NCBI RefSeq assembly: GCF_000429265.1
Contig: NZ_AUBN01000010.1
Span: 1-64,000, forward strand
Reading direction: 5' to 3'
Length of the DNA stretch: 64,000 nt
Source of the DNA: Actinomyces gerencseriae DSM 6844
GTDB taxonomy: Bacteria; Actinomycetota; Actinomycetes; Actinomycetales; Actinomycetaceae
Shown: one piece after another, positions 34,683 to 46,052 of the stretch
Layout of the letters: every line of letters starts with the position of its first letter
Position numbering within the stretch: the first letter of the stretch is position 1
Notes under the pieces: model-generated
What the model saw: only the letters and a program-made list of their open reading frames with translations
Database searches by the model: none
Told to the model about the DNA's origin: nothing
Made by a program: the position numbers and the translations under genes

Positions 34683-35847
34683 TGACCGCCTCCTCATCCA
34701 GGACGCGGCGCACATGGCGCCCGGCGGCGGCCGCGGCGAGGAAGGCGGCCGCGTCCTCCTCGAGGCCCCGCCCCATGGTGGACAGCCTCACCCCGATCTC
34801 CTCCTCGGCCGCGTGCAGACGCTCCAGGAGCCCGCCGGAGGGGATTTCGATGAGCCGGTGCTGCGCAGCACCCCGTCGCGGCGCGCACAGGACGTCCGCC
34901 TCCCGGCGAACCCGAGCCCCCGAAGGCCCGTCCAGACCGGGGACGACGACATCGGCGGCCGCCAGCGCGACCCGCCCGTAGGCGGTCATCGAGTGGTGGG
35001 AGACGCCCCGGTGGCGGGGGCGCGCATCGGCCTGGGAGACGCGCAGGCAGGCCACCGGGCGCCCGCCCAGCGCGGCGATGGCGTTGACCGCGTCCCCGCA
35101 GGCCACCCCGGAGAAGCCCCAGGGCGTCTCGGTGCCCAGGTTCCCCGGGCCCTGGGTGACGACGGCGGCGTCGGCGCGCAGGACGTGCCGGGCCGCCAAG
35201 AGAGCGTTGTGGATGCTGACCGCCTCGATGTCGCCCCCCCAGGCCTGCCCGGCCGTCACGGTCCCGGCCAGCCATCCGGCCCGGCTCAGGGCGGCGACGA
35301 GGCGGGAGTAGGCCAGGGGGAGCGCCCCGCCGTCGGTCATGACGTAGGCGACGCGCGGCTGCTGCTCGCCCTCGCGGGTCCGCATCCCGGCCAGCACCGC
35401 GGGCAGGCTCGAGTGCAGGTCGGCCACCACCGCAGGCATCCCCCCCAGGTCGAGGTCGTCGATCGGCCGGGCCAGCAGGCCGTGGTGGTCAGTGCCCTGC
35501 TCATCGACGCCGGCGACCATGACCTGGTCGGGCATGTAGCGGGCCTTGACGAGGTGGCCCTCACGCGGCGGGTCGGCGGGCAGGACGTCCGGTCGCGCGC
35601 ACACCATGGCGTGCCCACCGGTGCCGAGTACGCGGTCGAGGGCCGAGACCTCCAGGCGCACTCCCTCCCCGATCGAGGGGATCCCGGTGATGGCCTCGTA
35701 GGCGACGGCGCGCAGCTCCTCGCCGGCCATGAGAGTGGTGGCGCCCGCGGGCGCCACCACCACACGCGCATCCAGTTCCGCGCATCGCCTGCCCGCCGGC
35801 CCCCAGTCGCGCCGCAGTGCCAGGACCTCGCCGTCACGCCACATCAT
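34675..35847 (-). CDS. DUF3866 family protein
   Basis: A 390-residue conserved actinobacterial/clostridial protein of unknown function. Recognisable blocks are a short N-terminal beta region, PDQVMVAGVDEQG, AYVMTDGGALPLAYSRLV, a TVTAGQAWGGDIEAVSIHNAL stretch and TQGPGNLGTETPWGFSGVACGDAVNAI, which look like a ligand-binding core. No signal peptide or membrane segment. The ATG at 35847 is fixed by a -10 box. It is divergent from the two WYL regulators and its 3' end overlaps the kinase start, so it heads the kinase-regulator-ABC transcript. Why an unknown soluble protein leads that operon is unclear. Confidence 0.85.
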   Translation of the reverse strand: MMWRDGEVLALRRDWGPAGRRCAELDARVVVAPAGATTLMAGEELRAVAYEAITGIPSIGEGVRLEVSALDRVLGTGGHAMVCARPDVLPADPPREGHLVKARYMPDQVMVAGVDEQGTDHHGLLARPIDDLDLGGMPAVVADLHSSLPAVLAGMRTREGEQQPRVAYVMTDGGALPLAYSRLVAALSRAGWLAGTVTAGQAWGGDIEAVSIHNALLAARHVLRADAAVVTQGPGNLGTETPWGFSGVACGDAVNAIAALGGRPVACLRVSQADARPRHRGVSHHSMTAYGRVALAAADVVVPGLDGPSGARVRREADVLCAPRRGAAQHRLIEIPSGGLLERLHAAEEEIGVRLSTMGRGLEEDAAAFLAAAAAGRHVRRVLDEEAVNG

Positions 35848-35853
35848 GGACGA

Positions 35854-35859
35854 ACCGTA
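35854..35859 (-). promoter_or_regulatory. -10 element of the DUF3866 gene, leaderless
   Basis: TACGGT on the minus strand, 6 bases before the ATG at 35847. Confidence 0.6.
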
Positions 35860-35980
35860 CCGGTTCCCGATGCCGCCGTGCCCCCTGCCGGCCCTCCGCC
35901 GGGCCTCCCCGGCCCGGCCCCGAGCAGCATCATGCCCCCAACACTCCCCGTCCCGGCGGTCCGGGCGCCGCCGGTGACCC

Positions 35981-35986
35981 TACGCT
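35981..35986 (+). promoter_or_regulatory. -10 element of the first WYL gene, leaderless
   Basis: TACGCT, 6 bases before the GTG at 35993. A GTG at 35987 directly abuts the -10 box and would lie upstream of the transcript start. Confidence 0.6.
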
Positions 35987-35992
35987 GTGACC

Positions 35993-36961
35993 GTGACACG
36001 TGCGCCCGACCAGACGATCCCCGCCGAGGAGCGTCAGGTCAACCTGCTGCTGGCCCTGCGCAACACCGTCGTCGGTCTGACGGCGGCGGAGGTGGTGGAG
36101 AGGGTGGCCGGCTACGGCGGACGCGGGAACGAGGCCGCTCGGCGCATGTTCGAGCGCGACAAGGGGATCCTGCGCGACCTCGGCATTGCGATCACCACCA
36201 CCGGTCGGGGGGAGGGGAGCCGCTACTCGATCGCGGAGGACGACTACGTCCTGCCCGATGTGACTCTGACCGCCCGGGAGGCGTCCGCGGTGGACCTGGC
36301 GGCCTCCGCCTGGCGCTCGGGCGAGCTGACCGCCGCCGCCCGCCGTGCGCTGACCAAGATCCGCGCCGTGGTCGCCGACGACCCTCGCGCGGGTGGACTC
36401 GTGGACCTCACCATCGACCTGTCCGGCGATGAGATCCCACCTCGGCTGGCCGCCGCCGTGGACGAACGGCGGGTCGTGTCCTTCGTCTACGTCTCGGCGT
36501 CCTCGGGCACGACCCGCACCCGCACCGTCGAGCCGCACCGGCTGCGGATGAGCGAGGGCGCCTGGTACCTCGACGCCCTGGATCTCGATGCCGGGGCACT
36601 CCGCACGTTCCGCCTGGCGCGGATCATCGGGGAGGTGTCGGCCCTGTCCGAACCCGGCGCCTTCACCCGCCCCGAGGACGGCGAGTCGGACACCCGTGAG
36701 GCGCTCGTCGCGGCTGCTCCGGGCCGGGCCCTGCAGCTGAGGGCCCGGGCGAGAGCGGTCGCGGACCATGACGCGCCGACCGCCCGCGCAGTGCCGGAGG
36801 GCTGGGACCTGCTGGCCGTGCCCTACGCCGACCGCTTCGCCTTCGCGGGTTCGCTGGCGGCTCTGGCCGATGCCGTCGTGGTCATGGGCCCGCGGCGGCT
36901 GCGCGACGACGTCGTGGCCCACCTGACCGGAGCCGCCGCCCTCGGACCGGAGGGCCGCTGA
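35993..36961 (+). CDS. pafB: WYL-domain transcriptional regulator, PafB-like
   Basis: A 322-residue protein with an N-terminal winged helix (about 10-70), WYL domain (about 130-225, with the RTVEPHRLRMSEGAWYLDALDLD core), and a C-terminal extension. PafB and PafC form the DNA-damage-responsive activator of mycobacterial and other actinobacterial repair genes. The pair lies next to tatA-tatC-helicase, the same neighbourhood as in Mycobacterium. The GTG at 35993 is set by the -10 box. No proteasome or pup genes are visible here, so only the regulator function is inferred. Confidence 0.88.
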   Translation: MTRAPDQTIPAEERQVNLLLALRNTVVGLTAAEVVERVAGYGGRGNEAARRMFERDKGILRDLGIAITTTGRGEGSRYSIAEDDYVLPDVTLTAREASAVDLAASAWRSGELTAAARRALTKIRAVVADDPRAGGLVDLTIDLSGDEIPPRLAAAVDERRVVSFVYVSASSGTTRTRTVEPHRLRMSEGAWYLDALDLDAGALRTFRLARIIGEVSALSEPGAFTRPEDGESDTREALVAAAPGRALQLRARARAVADHDAPTARAVPEGWDLLAVPYADRFAFAGSLAALADAVVVMGPRRLRDDVVAHLTGAAALGPEGR

Positions 36962-36962
36962 C

Positions 36963-37973
36963 GTGGCCCGGCGCAGCTCCACCGATCGCCTCGTCCGGCT
37001 CCTGGCCCTGCCCGCCTGGGTCGCCGACAACGACGGCGCGACCTTCGAGGAGGCCGCGACCCACTTCGGAGTCGCGCCCGAGGTGATTCGCGGCGACGTG
37101 GAGACCCTGTGGGTCTCGGGGCTGCCCGGTGGCATGCCGGAGGACCTCGTCGATTTCTCGGCCGATGCGTTCGAGGCGGGGCGCCTGAGCCTGACCGAGC
37201 CGCTCGGTCTCGACCGGCCGGTGCGCCTGTCGCATCAGGAGGCGATCGCCCTGCTCCTGTCCCTGCGCGTGCTCGGACGCGTCCTGGCGGGCGACGCCGA
37301 GTCCGCGGCCGCCGTGCAGGGAGCGCGGACCGCGCTCTCGAAGGCGGTCGGCGGTGATGCGGCGCCGCCCGCGACGTCGGCGGATCGGGGGAGCGACGCC
37401 CTCGGCCGGGAGGCGGGCTCCCCGGTGCTGCGAGTCGTTCGACGCGCTCTGGCCGAGCGTCGGCGACTGCGGCTGTCCTACGTCTCGGCCACCGATGCTC
37501 GTTCGGTGCGCGAGGTCGATCCGCTCGAGCTGATGACCGATGGCACGCACCTGACCCTGCGCGCATGGTGCCTGCGCACCGGGGAGGAGCGGTTCTTCCG
37601 ACTCGACCGGATCCTGGACGCCACCCGCCTGGACGCCCCCGCGACGGCCCATCGCGCGCGTCGTCGGCGCGATGGGCCCGGCGGGTCCGGTGGATCGCAG
37701 CAGACCGCCGTCCTCACCCTGGCCCCCGGCGGTCGGTGGCTGGTGGAGCAGGTGCGCTGCGAGGACGTGGCCGAGAGAGCCGATGGCACCATGACGGCGA
37801 CGGTGCGCGGGCGCGATCGCGCCTGGCTCATAGGGCTGGTGCTGTCAGCGGGCAGGCACCTGATCGCCGTCGAGCCGGCCGACCTGGCTCAGGAGGCGGC
37901 CGCGACGGCCGGACGCGCTCTGACCCGCTACGGGGCCGACCCGTCCTCGGCGGGCGCGTCCGCCTCCGGGTGA
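36963..37973 (+). CDS. pafC: WYL-domain transcriptional regulator, PafC-like
   Basis: A 336-residue partner of the upstream regulator. It begins with a helix-turn-helix (RRSSTDRLVRLLALPAWVADNDGATFEEAATHFGV), has a central WYL domain (VRRALAERRRLRLSYVSATDARSVREVDPLELMTDGTHLTLRAWCLRTGEERFFRLDRI) and a C-terminal WCX-like extension. GTG start one base after the pafB stop, so the two are co-translated and probably act as a heterodimer. Confidence 0.88.
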   Translation: MARRSSTDRLVRLLALPAWVADNDGATFEEAATHFGVAPEVIRGDVETLWVSGLPGGMPEDLVDFSADAFEAGRLSLTEPLGLDRPVRLSHQEAIALLLSLRVLGRVLAGDAESAAAVQGARTALSKAVGGDAAPPATSADRGSDALGREAGSPVLRVVRRALAERRRLRLSYVSATDARSVREVDPLELMTDGTHLTLRAWCLRTGEERFFRLDRILDATRLDAPATAHRARRRRDGPGGSGGSQQTAVLTLAPGGRWLVEQVRCEDVAERADGTMTATVRGRDRAWLIGLVLSAGRHLIAVEPADLAQEAAATAGRALTRYGADPSSAGASASG

Positions 37974-38022
37974 ATGCGGCCAGCGCCTCAGGGGGTCGTT
38001 CGGGCAGGGCCCTCACGGAGGC

Positions 38023-38028
38023 TAGACT
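38023..38028 (+). promoter_or_regulatory. -10 element of tatA
   Basis: TAGACT about 49 bases before the tatA ATG. This transcript has a leader with AAGGAG at the ribosome site. Confidence 0.5.
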
Positions 38029-38076
38029 CGGAGCGTATCGGCACGACCCGTTTCCCGTCCGTCGAAGGAGTACGCC

Positions 38077-38340
38077 ATGAGATTCCAGACCTGGCATATC
38101 GTCGTCCTGCTCATCGTGATCCTGCTGGTCTTCGGCTCCAACAGGCTGCCCGACATGGCCAAGAGCGTGGGGCAGTCCATGAAGGTCTTCAAGAAGGAGA
38201 TCAAGGATCTGCGCGAGGAGGACGACGACACCCAGCCCAAGGCCCAGATCCAGCAGCCTCAGGAGGGCACCTACTACACCCGGCCCACGCAGCCCGGGCA
38301 GAGCGCCGCTCAGAGCCCCGAGGGATCCGCTCAGCAGTAA
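38077..38340 (+). CDS. tatA: Sec-independent translocase protein TatA
   Basis: An 87-residue protein with one N-terminal membrane helix (WHIVVLLIVILLVFG), the hinge SNRLPDMAKSVGQSMKVFKKEIKDL amphipathic helix, and an acidic then Gln/Pro-rich tail. TatA oligomers form the passage for folded twin-arginine proteins. tatC follows after 148 bp. No tatB is visible in the window. Confidence 0.95.
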   Translation: MRFQTWHIVVLLIVILLVFGSNRLPDMAKSVGQSMKVFKKEIKDLREEDDDTQPKAQIQQPQEGTYYTRPTQPGQSAAQSPEGSAQQ

Positions 38341-38488
38341 CCCCGCCACTGCTCGCGGGCCCGCCGTCGACGAGGGCGGAGGGGCCGGGAGGGGTGCGAA
38401 CGGGCGTCGACGTCGCACAGGCGCGCTCCTCGGGCATCGAGAGCACATCTCGGGGCAGTTCTGAAAACCGGTGAGTAAGGAGGCCGCG

Positions 38489-39373
38489 GTGGCCAAGCTT
38501 CCGAAGATCAAGCGATCGAGGCGCAGGGACAATCCCGAGGCACGCATGTCCATCGGGGACCACCTGCGCGAGTTGCGCAACCGGCTCTTCATCTCGGCGC
38601 TGGGCGTCCTGGCCATGGCCGTGGTGGGTTACCTCGTCTACGACCAGGCCTTCTCCCTCATCACGCGCCCCATCGATGCGGCTAACGCCAGGGGCGCCAA
38701 TCTGACGCTGAACTTCGATACGATCCTGGCCTCCTTCGACATGAAGCTCAAGGTCTCGATCTGGCTCGGCATCCTGTTCTCCTCCCCCTTGTGGATGTAC
38801 GAGTTCTGGGCGTACGTCGGACCCGGTATGACTCGCAGGGAGAAGGCCTACACCTGGGTGTACGGGCTGACCGGGCTCGTGCTGTTCGCCTCCGGTGCCG
38901 CCCTGGGCATGTGGATCATGCCGCACGCGGTGATCATCCTCACTGGTTTCATTCCCAGCGGCCCCACTGCGGGAGTCATCGGCGCCGGCCTGTACCTGTC
39001 CTTCATCATGCGGCTCGTCCTGGTCTTCGGAATCGCCTTCCTGCTGCCCGAGCTGCTCGTGGCTCTCAACATGCTCGGGCTGATGAAGGGCAGGACCATG
39101 ATCAAGGGCTGGCGCTGGGCCGTGGTGGGCATCTTCACCTTCATGGCCTTCGCCAATCCCCTGCCCGATCCCTGGTCCATGATCTTCATGGCCCTGCCCG
39201 TCACCGGCCTGTACTTCCTGGCCTGCCTCATCTCGATCCAGCACGACAGGCGGGTGGAGAGGAGGCGCGCCGAGCTCGACGCCGAGCTCGACGCGGCACT
39301 GTCGAGGCCCGCACCCGCGATCTCGAAACCCCCGTCCGCCGTCGAGCCGACGAGCGCCGGCGACGAGGCCTGA
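38489..39373 (+). CDS. tatC: Sec-independent translocase protein TatC
   Basis: A 294-residue membrane protein with six hydrophobic segments; MSIGDHLRELRNRLFIS near the N-terminus is the twin-arginine signal recognition region, followed by the typical FFS/LWMYEFWAYVGPGM block. The GTG at 38489 is chosen over a GTG 18 bases earlier because a perfect TAAGGAGG lies 5 bases upstream of it. It receives Tat substrates and hands them to TatA. A broken lipid kinase gene follows 55 bp downstream. Confidence 0.94.
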   Translation: MAKLPKIKRSRRRDNPEARMSIGDHLRELRNRLFISALGVLAMAVVGYLVYDQAFSLITRPIDAANARGANLTLNFDTILASFDMKLKVSIWLGILFSSPLWMYEFWAYVGPGMTRREKAYTWVYGLTGLVLFASGAALGMWIMPHAVIILTGFIPSGPTAGVIGAGLYLSFIMRLVLVFGIAFLLPELLVALNMLGLMKGRTMIKGWRWAVVGIFTFMAFANPLPDPWSMIFMALPVTGLYFLACLISIQHDRRVERRRAELDAELDAALSRPAPAISKPPSAVEPTSAGDEA

Positions 39374-39428
39374 GCCGCTGCGACGCTCCGACTCCCCGTC
39401 CGCTCGGATCCCCCGACCCCCTCCGACC

Positions 39429-40165
39429 CACCTCGGCCTCGATGTCGTCGCGACCACGGGAGTGCCACTGGGCATCGCCGCCGTGGGGACGGGGAACGAC
39501 ATCGCCCGCCACCTCCGCCTGCCCCGCCGCGACGTGACCGCCTCGGTCGCGGTCATCGACGCGGCCCTGCGCAGCGAGGGGCGCGTCGCCCGCCTGGACG
39601 CCGTTCACGCCACCCGCCCCGACGGCTCGCCCGTGCCCGAGGAGCACGAGTGGTCCCTGGCCGTCGTCTCCGCGGGACTGGACGCGGCCGTCAACGCCCG
39701 TGCGAACACGCTGACCTGGCCGGCGGGGGAGGGGCGCTACCTGCGCCGTGCTGGGCGAGCTGGCCGGCCTGGAGCCCTACGGCTACCGGCTCACCACCGA
39801 CTCCGGGACCTGGGAGGGGGGCGGCCCTGCTGGTCGCGGCCGCCAACACCCGCTACATCGGCGGCGGCATGGACCTGTCTCCCCGTGCTGACGCCGCCGA
39901 CGGCCTCCTGGACGTGCTCCGCCTGGATCCGGTGGGCCGGGTCAGACTCCTCGGACTGCTGGCACGGATCTTCTCCGGCGCCCACCTGGGCGACCCGGCG
40001 GTCCATCTCGAGCGCTCCCGCGCCCTGACCATCGAGGCCCTTTCCCCACGGGCCGGGCTGCGCGCGCCGCCGTGCCCCATGGCCGACGGCGAGGCCGTCG
40101 CCGGCCCGCCACTGCGCCTGGAGGCCGTGCGCGATGTCGTCTCGGTCCTGCTGCCGCGCTGCTGA
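39429..40165 (+). pseudogene. diacylglycerol kinase / lipid kinase family, degraded
   Basis: Three consecutive frames together encode the rear two-thirds of a YegS/DagK-like lipid kinase. Frame one (from 39429) gives HLGLDVVATTGVPLGIAAVGTGNDIARHL to RYLR; a one-base insertion near 39743-39748 moves to VLGELAGLEPYGYRL; an extra G in the six-G run 39816-39821 moves to ALLVAAANTRYIGGGMDLSP and on to a stop at 40165. The 5' part encoding the NPxSG and GGDGT nucleotide-binding motifs is absent, with only 55 bp between the tatC stop and the first recognisable residues. It is therefore truncated as well as frameshifted and cannot be active. Confidence 0.85.
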
Positions 40166-40230
40166 GACGTGACGCCGAGCGCGGCCGTACATGTTCATAA
40201 CGGGCCCGGGCGGAACGGCGGCGGCGCCCG

Positions 40231-40236
40231 TAGGCT
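40231..40236 (+). promoter_or_regulatory. -10 element of the helicase gene, leaderless
   Basis: TAGGCT, 6 bases before the ATG at 40243. Confidence 0.6.
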
Positions 40237-40242
40237 TGCGCC

Positions 40243-43203
<2,961 letters not shown>

Positions 43204-43256
43204 TCGTCGGGGCGTCCTGCCCATGAGCGGGGCGCCCATCGGCCGTTCAGGGCGGA

Positions 43257-43262
43257 TAGTCT
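43257..43262 (+). promoter_or_regulatory. -10 element of the DUF808 gene
   Basis: TAGTCT, about 58 bases before the ATG at 43320. The leader carries an AGGACC ribosome site. Confidence 0.45.
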
Positions 43263-43319
43263 CATCACGGCCGGGCTCCCGCTCGGAGCCGCAGCACGAC
43301 GACAGGACCTCCGGACCCC

Positions 43320-44234
43320 ATGTCAGGCTTCTTCGCTCTTCTCGACGACATCGCCACGCTCGCCAAGCTGACGGTATCGACCATCGACGACACGGCCGCC
43401 GCGGCCGTCAAGGCATCCGCGAAGGTCTCGGCCGCCGCGGTCGACGACGTCGCCGCCACGCCGCAGTACGTCACCGGCATCACGCCGGACCGCGAGCTGC
43501 CGATCATCAAGAGGGTCACGCTGGGCTCGCTTCGCAACAAGCTCCTCATCATCCTGCCGATCGGGCTGCTGCTGACGGCGGTGGCGCCCGCTCTCCTGCC
43601 CGTGGCGCTCGTCGTCGGCGGGACCTACCTGTGCTTCGAGGGCGGGGAGAAGATCCTGGAGCGCGTCCTCGGCCCTGACCACCCCGCCGAGGAGACGCCG
43701 GTGGACGAGGCCGCGATCGTCAAGCGCGCCATCACCACCGACTTCGTCCTGTCCACGGAGATCATGCTGCTCGCCCTCGCCGAGGTGCAGGGGGAGTCAT
43801 CCATCAGACGTGTCGTCGTCCTGGTCATGATCGCCCTGCTCATCACCTTCGCGGTCTACGGGCTGGTCGGGGCGCTCATCAAGATCGATGACGCCGGGGC
43901 TCACCTGGCCGTGAGGGGCCGCACGAGGGCCTCGCGCTCCCTCGGCCGCGCCGTGGCGTCCAGCGCTCCGTCGCTCTTCACCGGTATCGGGATCGTGGGC
44001 ACCGTGGCGATGCTGTGGGTCGGCGGCCACATCCTGGCGGTCAATCTCGCCAAGGTCGGCTTCCACCCGTTGCACCACGCCATCGAGTGGGCCGAGGAGC
44101 TCGCTCATAACTCGCTCCTGTCCTGGATCACCGGGACCGCCATGTCCTGCCTCATCGGGATGGTCGTCGGCGCACTGCTGGCGCTGGCCTGGCGGCCCGT
44201 GCATCGCGCCATGGCGCACCGTCGCCGGACCTGA
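43320..44234 (+). CDS. DUF808 family membrane protein (YedI-like)
   Basis: A 304-residue protein that begins MSGFFALLDDIATLAKLTVSTIDDTAAAAVKASAKVSAAAVDDVAATPQYVTG, the hallmark N-terminus of DUF808, with conserved ELPIIKRVTLGSLRNK and GGEKILE blocks and about five membrane segments. Function unknown. It stands alone between the helicase and lnt genes, with its own promoter. Nothing in the context suggests a role. Confidence 0.9.
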   Translation: MSGFFALLDDIATLAKLTVSTIDDTAAAAVKASAKVSAAAVDDVAATPQYVTGITPDRELPIIKRVTLGSLRNKLLIILPIGLLLTAVAPALLPVALVVGGTYLCFEGGEKILERVLGPDHPAEETPVDEAAIVKRAITTDFVLSTEIMLLALAEVQGESSIRRVVVLVMIALLITFAVYGLVGALIKIDDAGAHLAVRGRTRASRSLGRAVASSAPSLFTGIGIVGTVAMLWVGGHILAVNLAKVGFHPLHHAIEWAEELAHNSLLSWITGTAMSCLIGMVVGALLALAWRPVHRAMAHRRRT

Positions 44235-44335
44235 GGGGAGCCCCTCGATTCCGGTCGGTCGGAAGCGGCGGACCGCAACCGCGCGCCTTCGCCGGGCGGT
44301 GACTCTCGGACGGGGATCGGGACGCGACCCGGCCC

Positions 44336-44341
44336 TATGCT
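44336..44341 (+). promoter_or_regulatory. -10 element of lnt, leaderless GTG start
   Basis: TATGCT, 7 bases before the GTG at 44349. The in-frame ATG at 44337 lies inside the -10 box and cannot be part of this transcript. Confidence 0.6.
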
Positions 44342-44348
44342 TCAGGTC

Positions 44349-46022
44349 GTGACACCGCCCGACCTCACACCCCCCGCCCTCGGCGCCGAGCGCTCGGCCG
44401 CAGTCGACGGCGCGATACGGTCTCGCCTGCGGAGTCCGGCCGTACTGCGCCATTGCGCCCCCGTCCTGGCCGCTGCGCTGGCGGGACTGGCCGTGACCTC
44501 CGCCTTCCCGCCCAAGGACATGTGGTGGGCGGCACCGTTCGGTCTGGCACTGCTCGCGGGTACGCTCCGAGGGCGAGGCGTGTGGACGGGAGCCGGGCTG
44601 GGGCTCGTCTTCGGGATCGTCCTCTTCGCGCCCCTGCTGCACTTCACCGCCGTCGCGATGGGCAACCCGATCGGCTGGGCGGCGCTGACCGTCGTCCAGG
44701 CCCTTTACATGGTCGTCCTGGGCGCGGCATGGGCACTGGTGAGCCGGATACCCGTCCTGGCCGACGTCGGTCCCCGAGCGGGGAGCGCCGTCGCGGCACG
44801 AATCCTCTCCTTCGCCGTGCTGTGGTGCGGCGTCGAGGAACTGCGCTCCAGCTGGCCGTGGGGCGGCTTCCCCTTCGGGCGCCTCGCGTTCGCCATGGCC
44901 GACGCCCCCATGCTCCCCTTCGCCGCGTACGGCGGCTCGATCGGCCTGTCGCTCCTGGTCGCCCTCGTCGGCGCCTGCGTGTTCGAGACCGTCCACGCCG
45001 TTCGTGCACGGGCGGCATGGACCGCCCTGACGACGGCGATCTGCGCGGGTCTGGTCCTGTCCGCCCCGCTCGCCCTGCCGGTGAACGACACCGCCGAGGA
45101 CGGGACCCTCGCAGTGGGCGCCGTCCAGGGCAATGTCGCCGAGGACTTCGAGGACGCCTTCAACCGTGCGCTCGAGGTCACCGGCAACCACGCCCGAGCG
45201 ACCGAGCAGCTCGCCGCCGATACCGGACGGGACCGCCTCGACGTCGTCATCTGGCCGGAGAACGCCGCGGACCTCGACCCGCGCACGCATCGGGCGACCG
45301 CCGAGCTCGTCGAGTCCTCGGCGCGGACGATCGACGCCCCGATCGTCGTGGGCGCCGTTCCCCAGGAGGAGCGGAACCACGTGCGCTACAACGACATGAT
45401 CGTCTGGACGCCGGGCGAGGGCGCGGGCGCCTCCTACCGCAAGCATCGCCCAGTGCCCTTCGCCGAGTACATCCCCTTGCGCGATCTGATACGACGGGTC
45501 TCCGCCCAGGTCGACCGCATCGGCGTCGATATGGCTCCGGGAACCGGTCCGCAGACCCTCACCGTCCGCGCCGCCGCTCAGGATCGCGACGTCTCCCTCG
45601 CCATGGGGATCTGCTTCGAGGTCGCCTACGACGACACGCTGCGCGAAGGCGTGCGGCAGGGCGGGGAGTTGATCGTCATCCCCACCAACAACGCGAGCTT
45701 CCTGACCTCCTCCGAGGCCGACCAGCAGCTCGCCCAGGGGCGGGTCCAGGCCGTCGTCCACGGCCGTGGCGTCGTCCAGGTCTCAACCGTGGGCATCACC
45801 GCGATTATCAGCCCCAAAGGCGTCGTCGAGCAGGAGACCCGGCCCTACACCCGGGCCGCCCTCGTGGCCGATGTCGGCCTGCGCACCTCCCTGACACCGG
45901 CCGACGTCATGGGCGATTGGCCGGGACGCGTCCTGTGCGGGTTCGCGGTCGCGCTGGTGGCAACCGGTATCGTGTTCAGCGCCACGCGCCGTCTCGCCCC
46001 CGTCGGGGGCCGCCGGCGCTGA
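44349..46022 (+). CDS. lnt: apolipoprotein N-acyltransferase
   Basis: A 557-residue enzyme adding the third acyl chain to lipoproteins. About seven N-terminal membrane segments (to residue 240) precede a nitrilase-fold domain with the catalytic triad E304 (WPEN), K365 (YRKHRPVPFAEY) and C422 (GICFE). A final membrane helix closes the protein. Many actinobacteria carry this gene next to or fused with ppm1, and here ppm1 follows after 30 bp. Several lipoproteins in the window are possible substrates. GTG 44349 is preferred on promoter geometry. Confidence 0.93.
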   Translation: MTPPDLTPPALGAERSAAVDGAIRSRLRSPAVLRHCAPVLAAALAGLAVTSAFPPKDMWWAAPFGLALLAGTLRGRGVWTGAGLGLVFGIVLFAPLLHFTAVAMGNPIGWAALTVVQALYMVVLGAAWALVSRIPVLADVGPRAGSAVAARILSFAVLWCGVEELRSSWPWGGFPFGRLAFAMADAPMLPFAAYGGSIGLSLLVALVGACVFETVHAVRARAAWTALTTAICAGLVLSAPLALPVNDTAEDGTLAVGAVQGNVAEDFEDAFNRALEVTGNHARATEQLAADTGRDRLDVVIWPENAADLDPRTHRATAELVESSARTIDAPIVVGAVPQEERNHVRYNDMIVWTPGEGAGASYRKHRPVPFAEYIPLRDLIRRVSAQVDRIGVDMAPGTGPQTLTVRAAAQDRDVSLAMGICFEVAYDDTLREGVRQGGELIVIPTNNASFLTSSEADQQLAQGRVQAVVHGRGVVQVSTVGITAIISPKGVVEQETRPYTRAALVADVGLRTSLTPADVMGDWPGRVLCGFAVALVATGIVFSATRRLAPVGGRRR

Positions 46023-46052
46023 GACATCGTCCGCCAGGATCGGAGAAGAACT

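Noticed and set aside
38471..38488. Earlier GTG as the tatC start
   Set aside because: The perfect TAAGGAGG lies downstream of that GTG and at ideal distance from the GTG at 38489.
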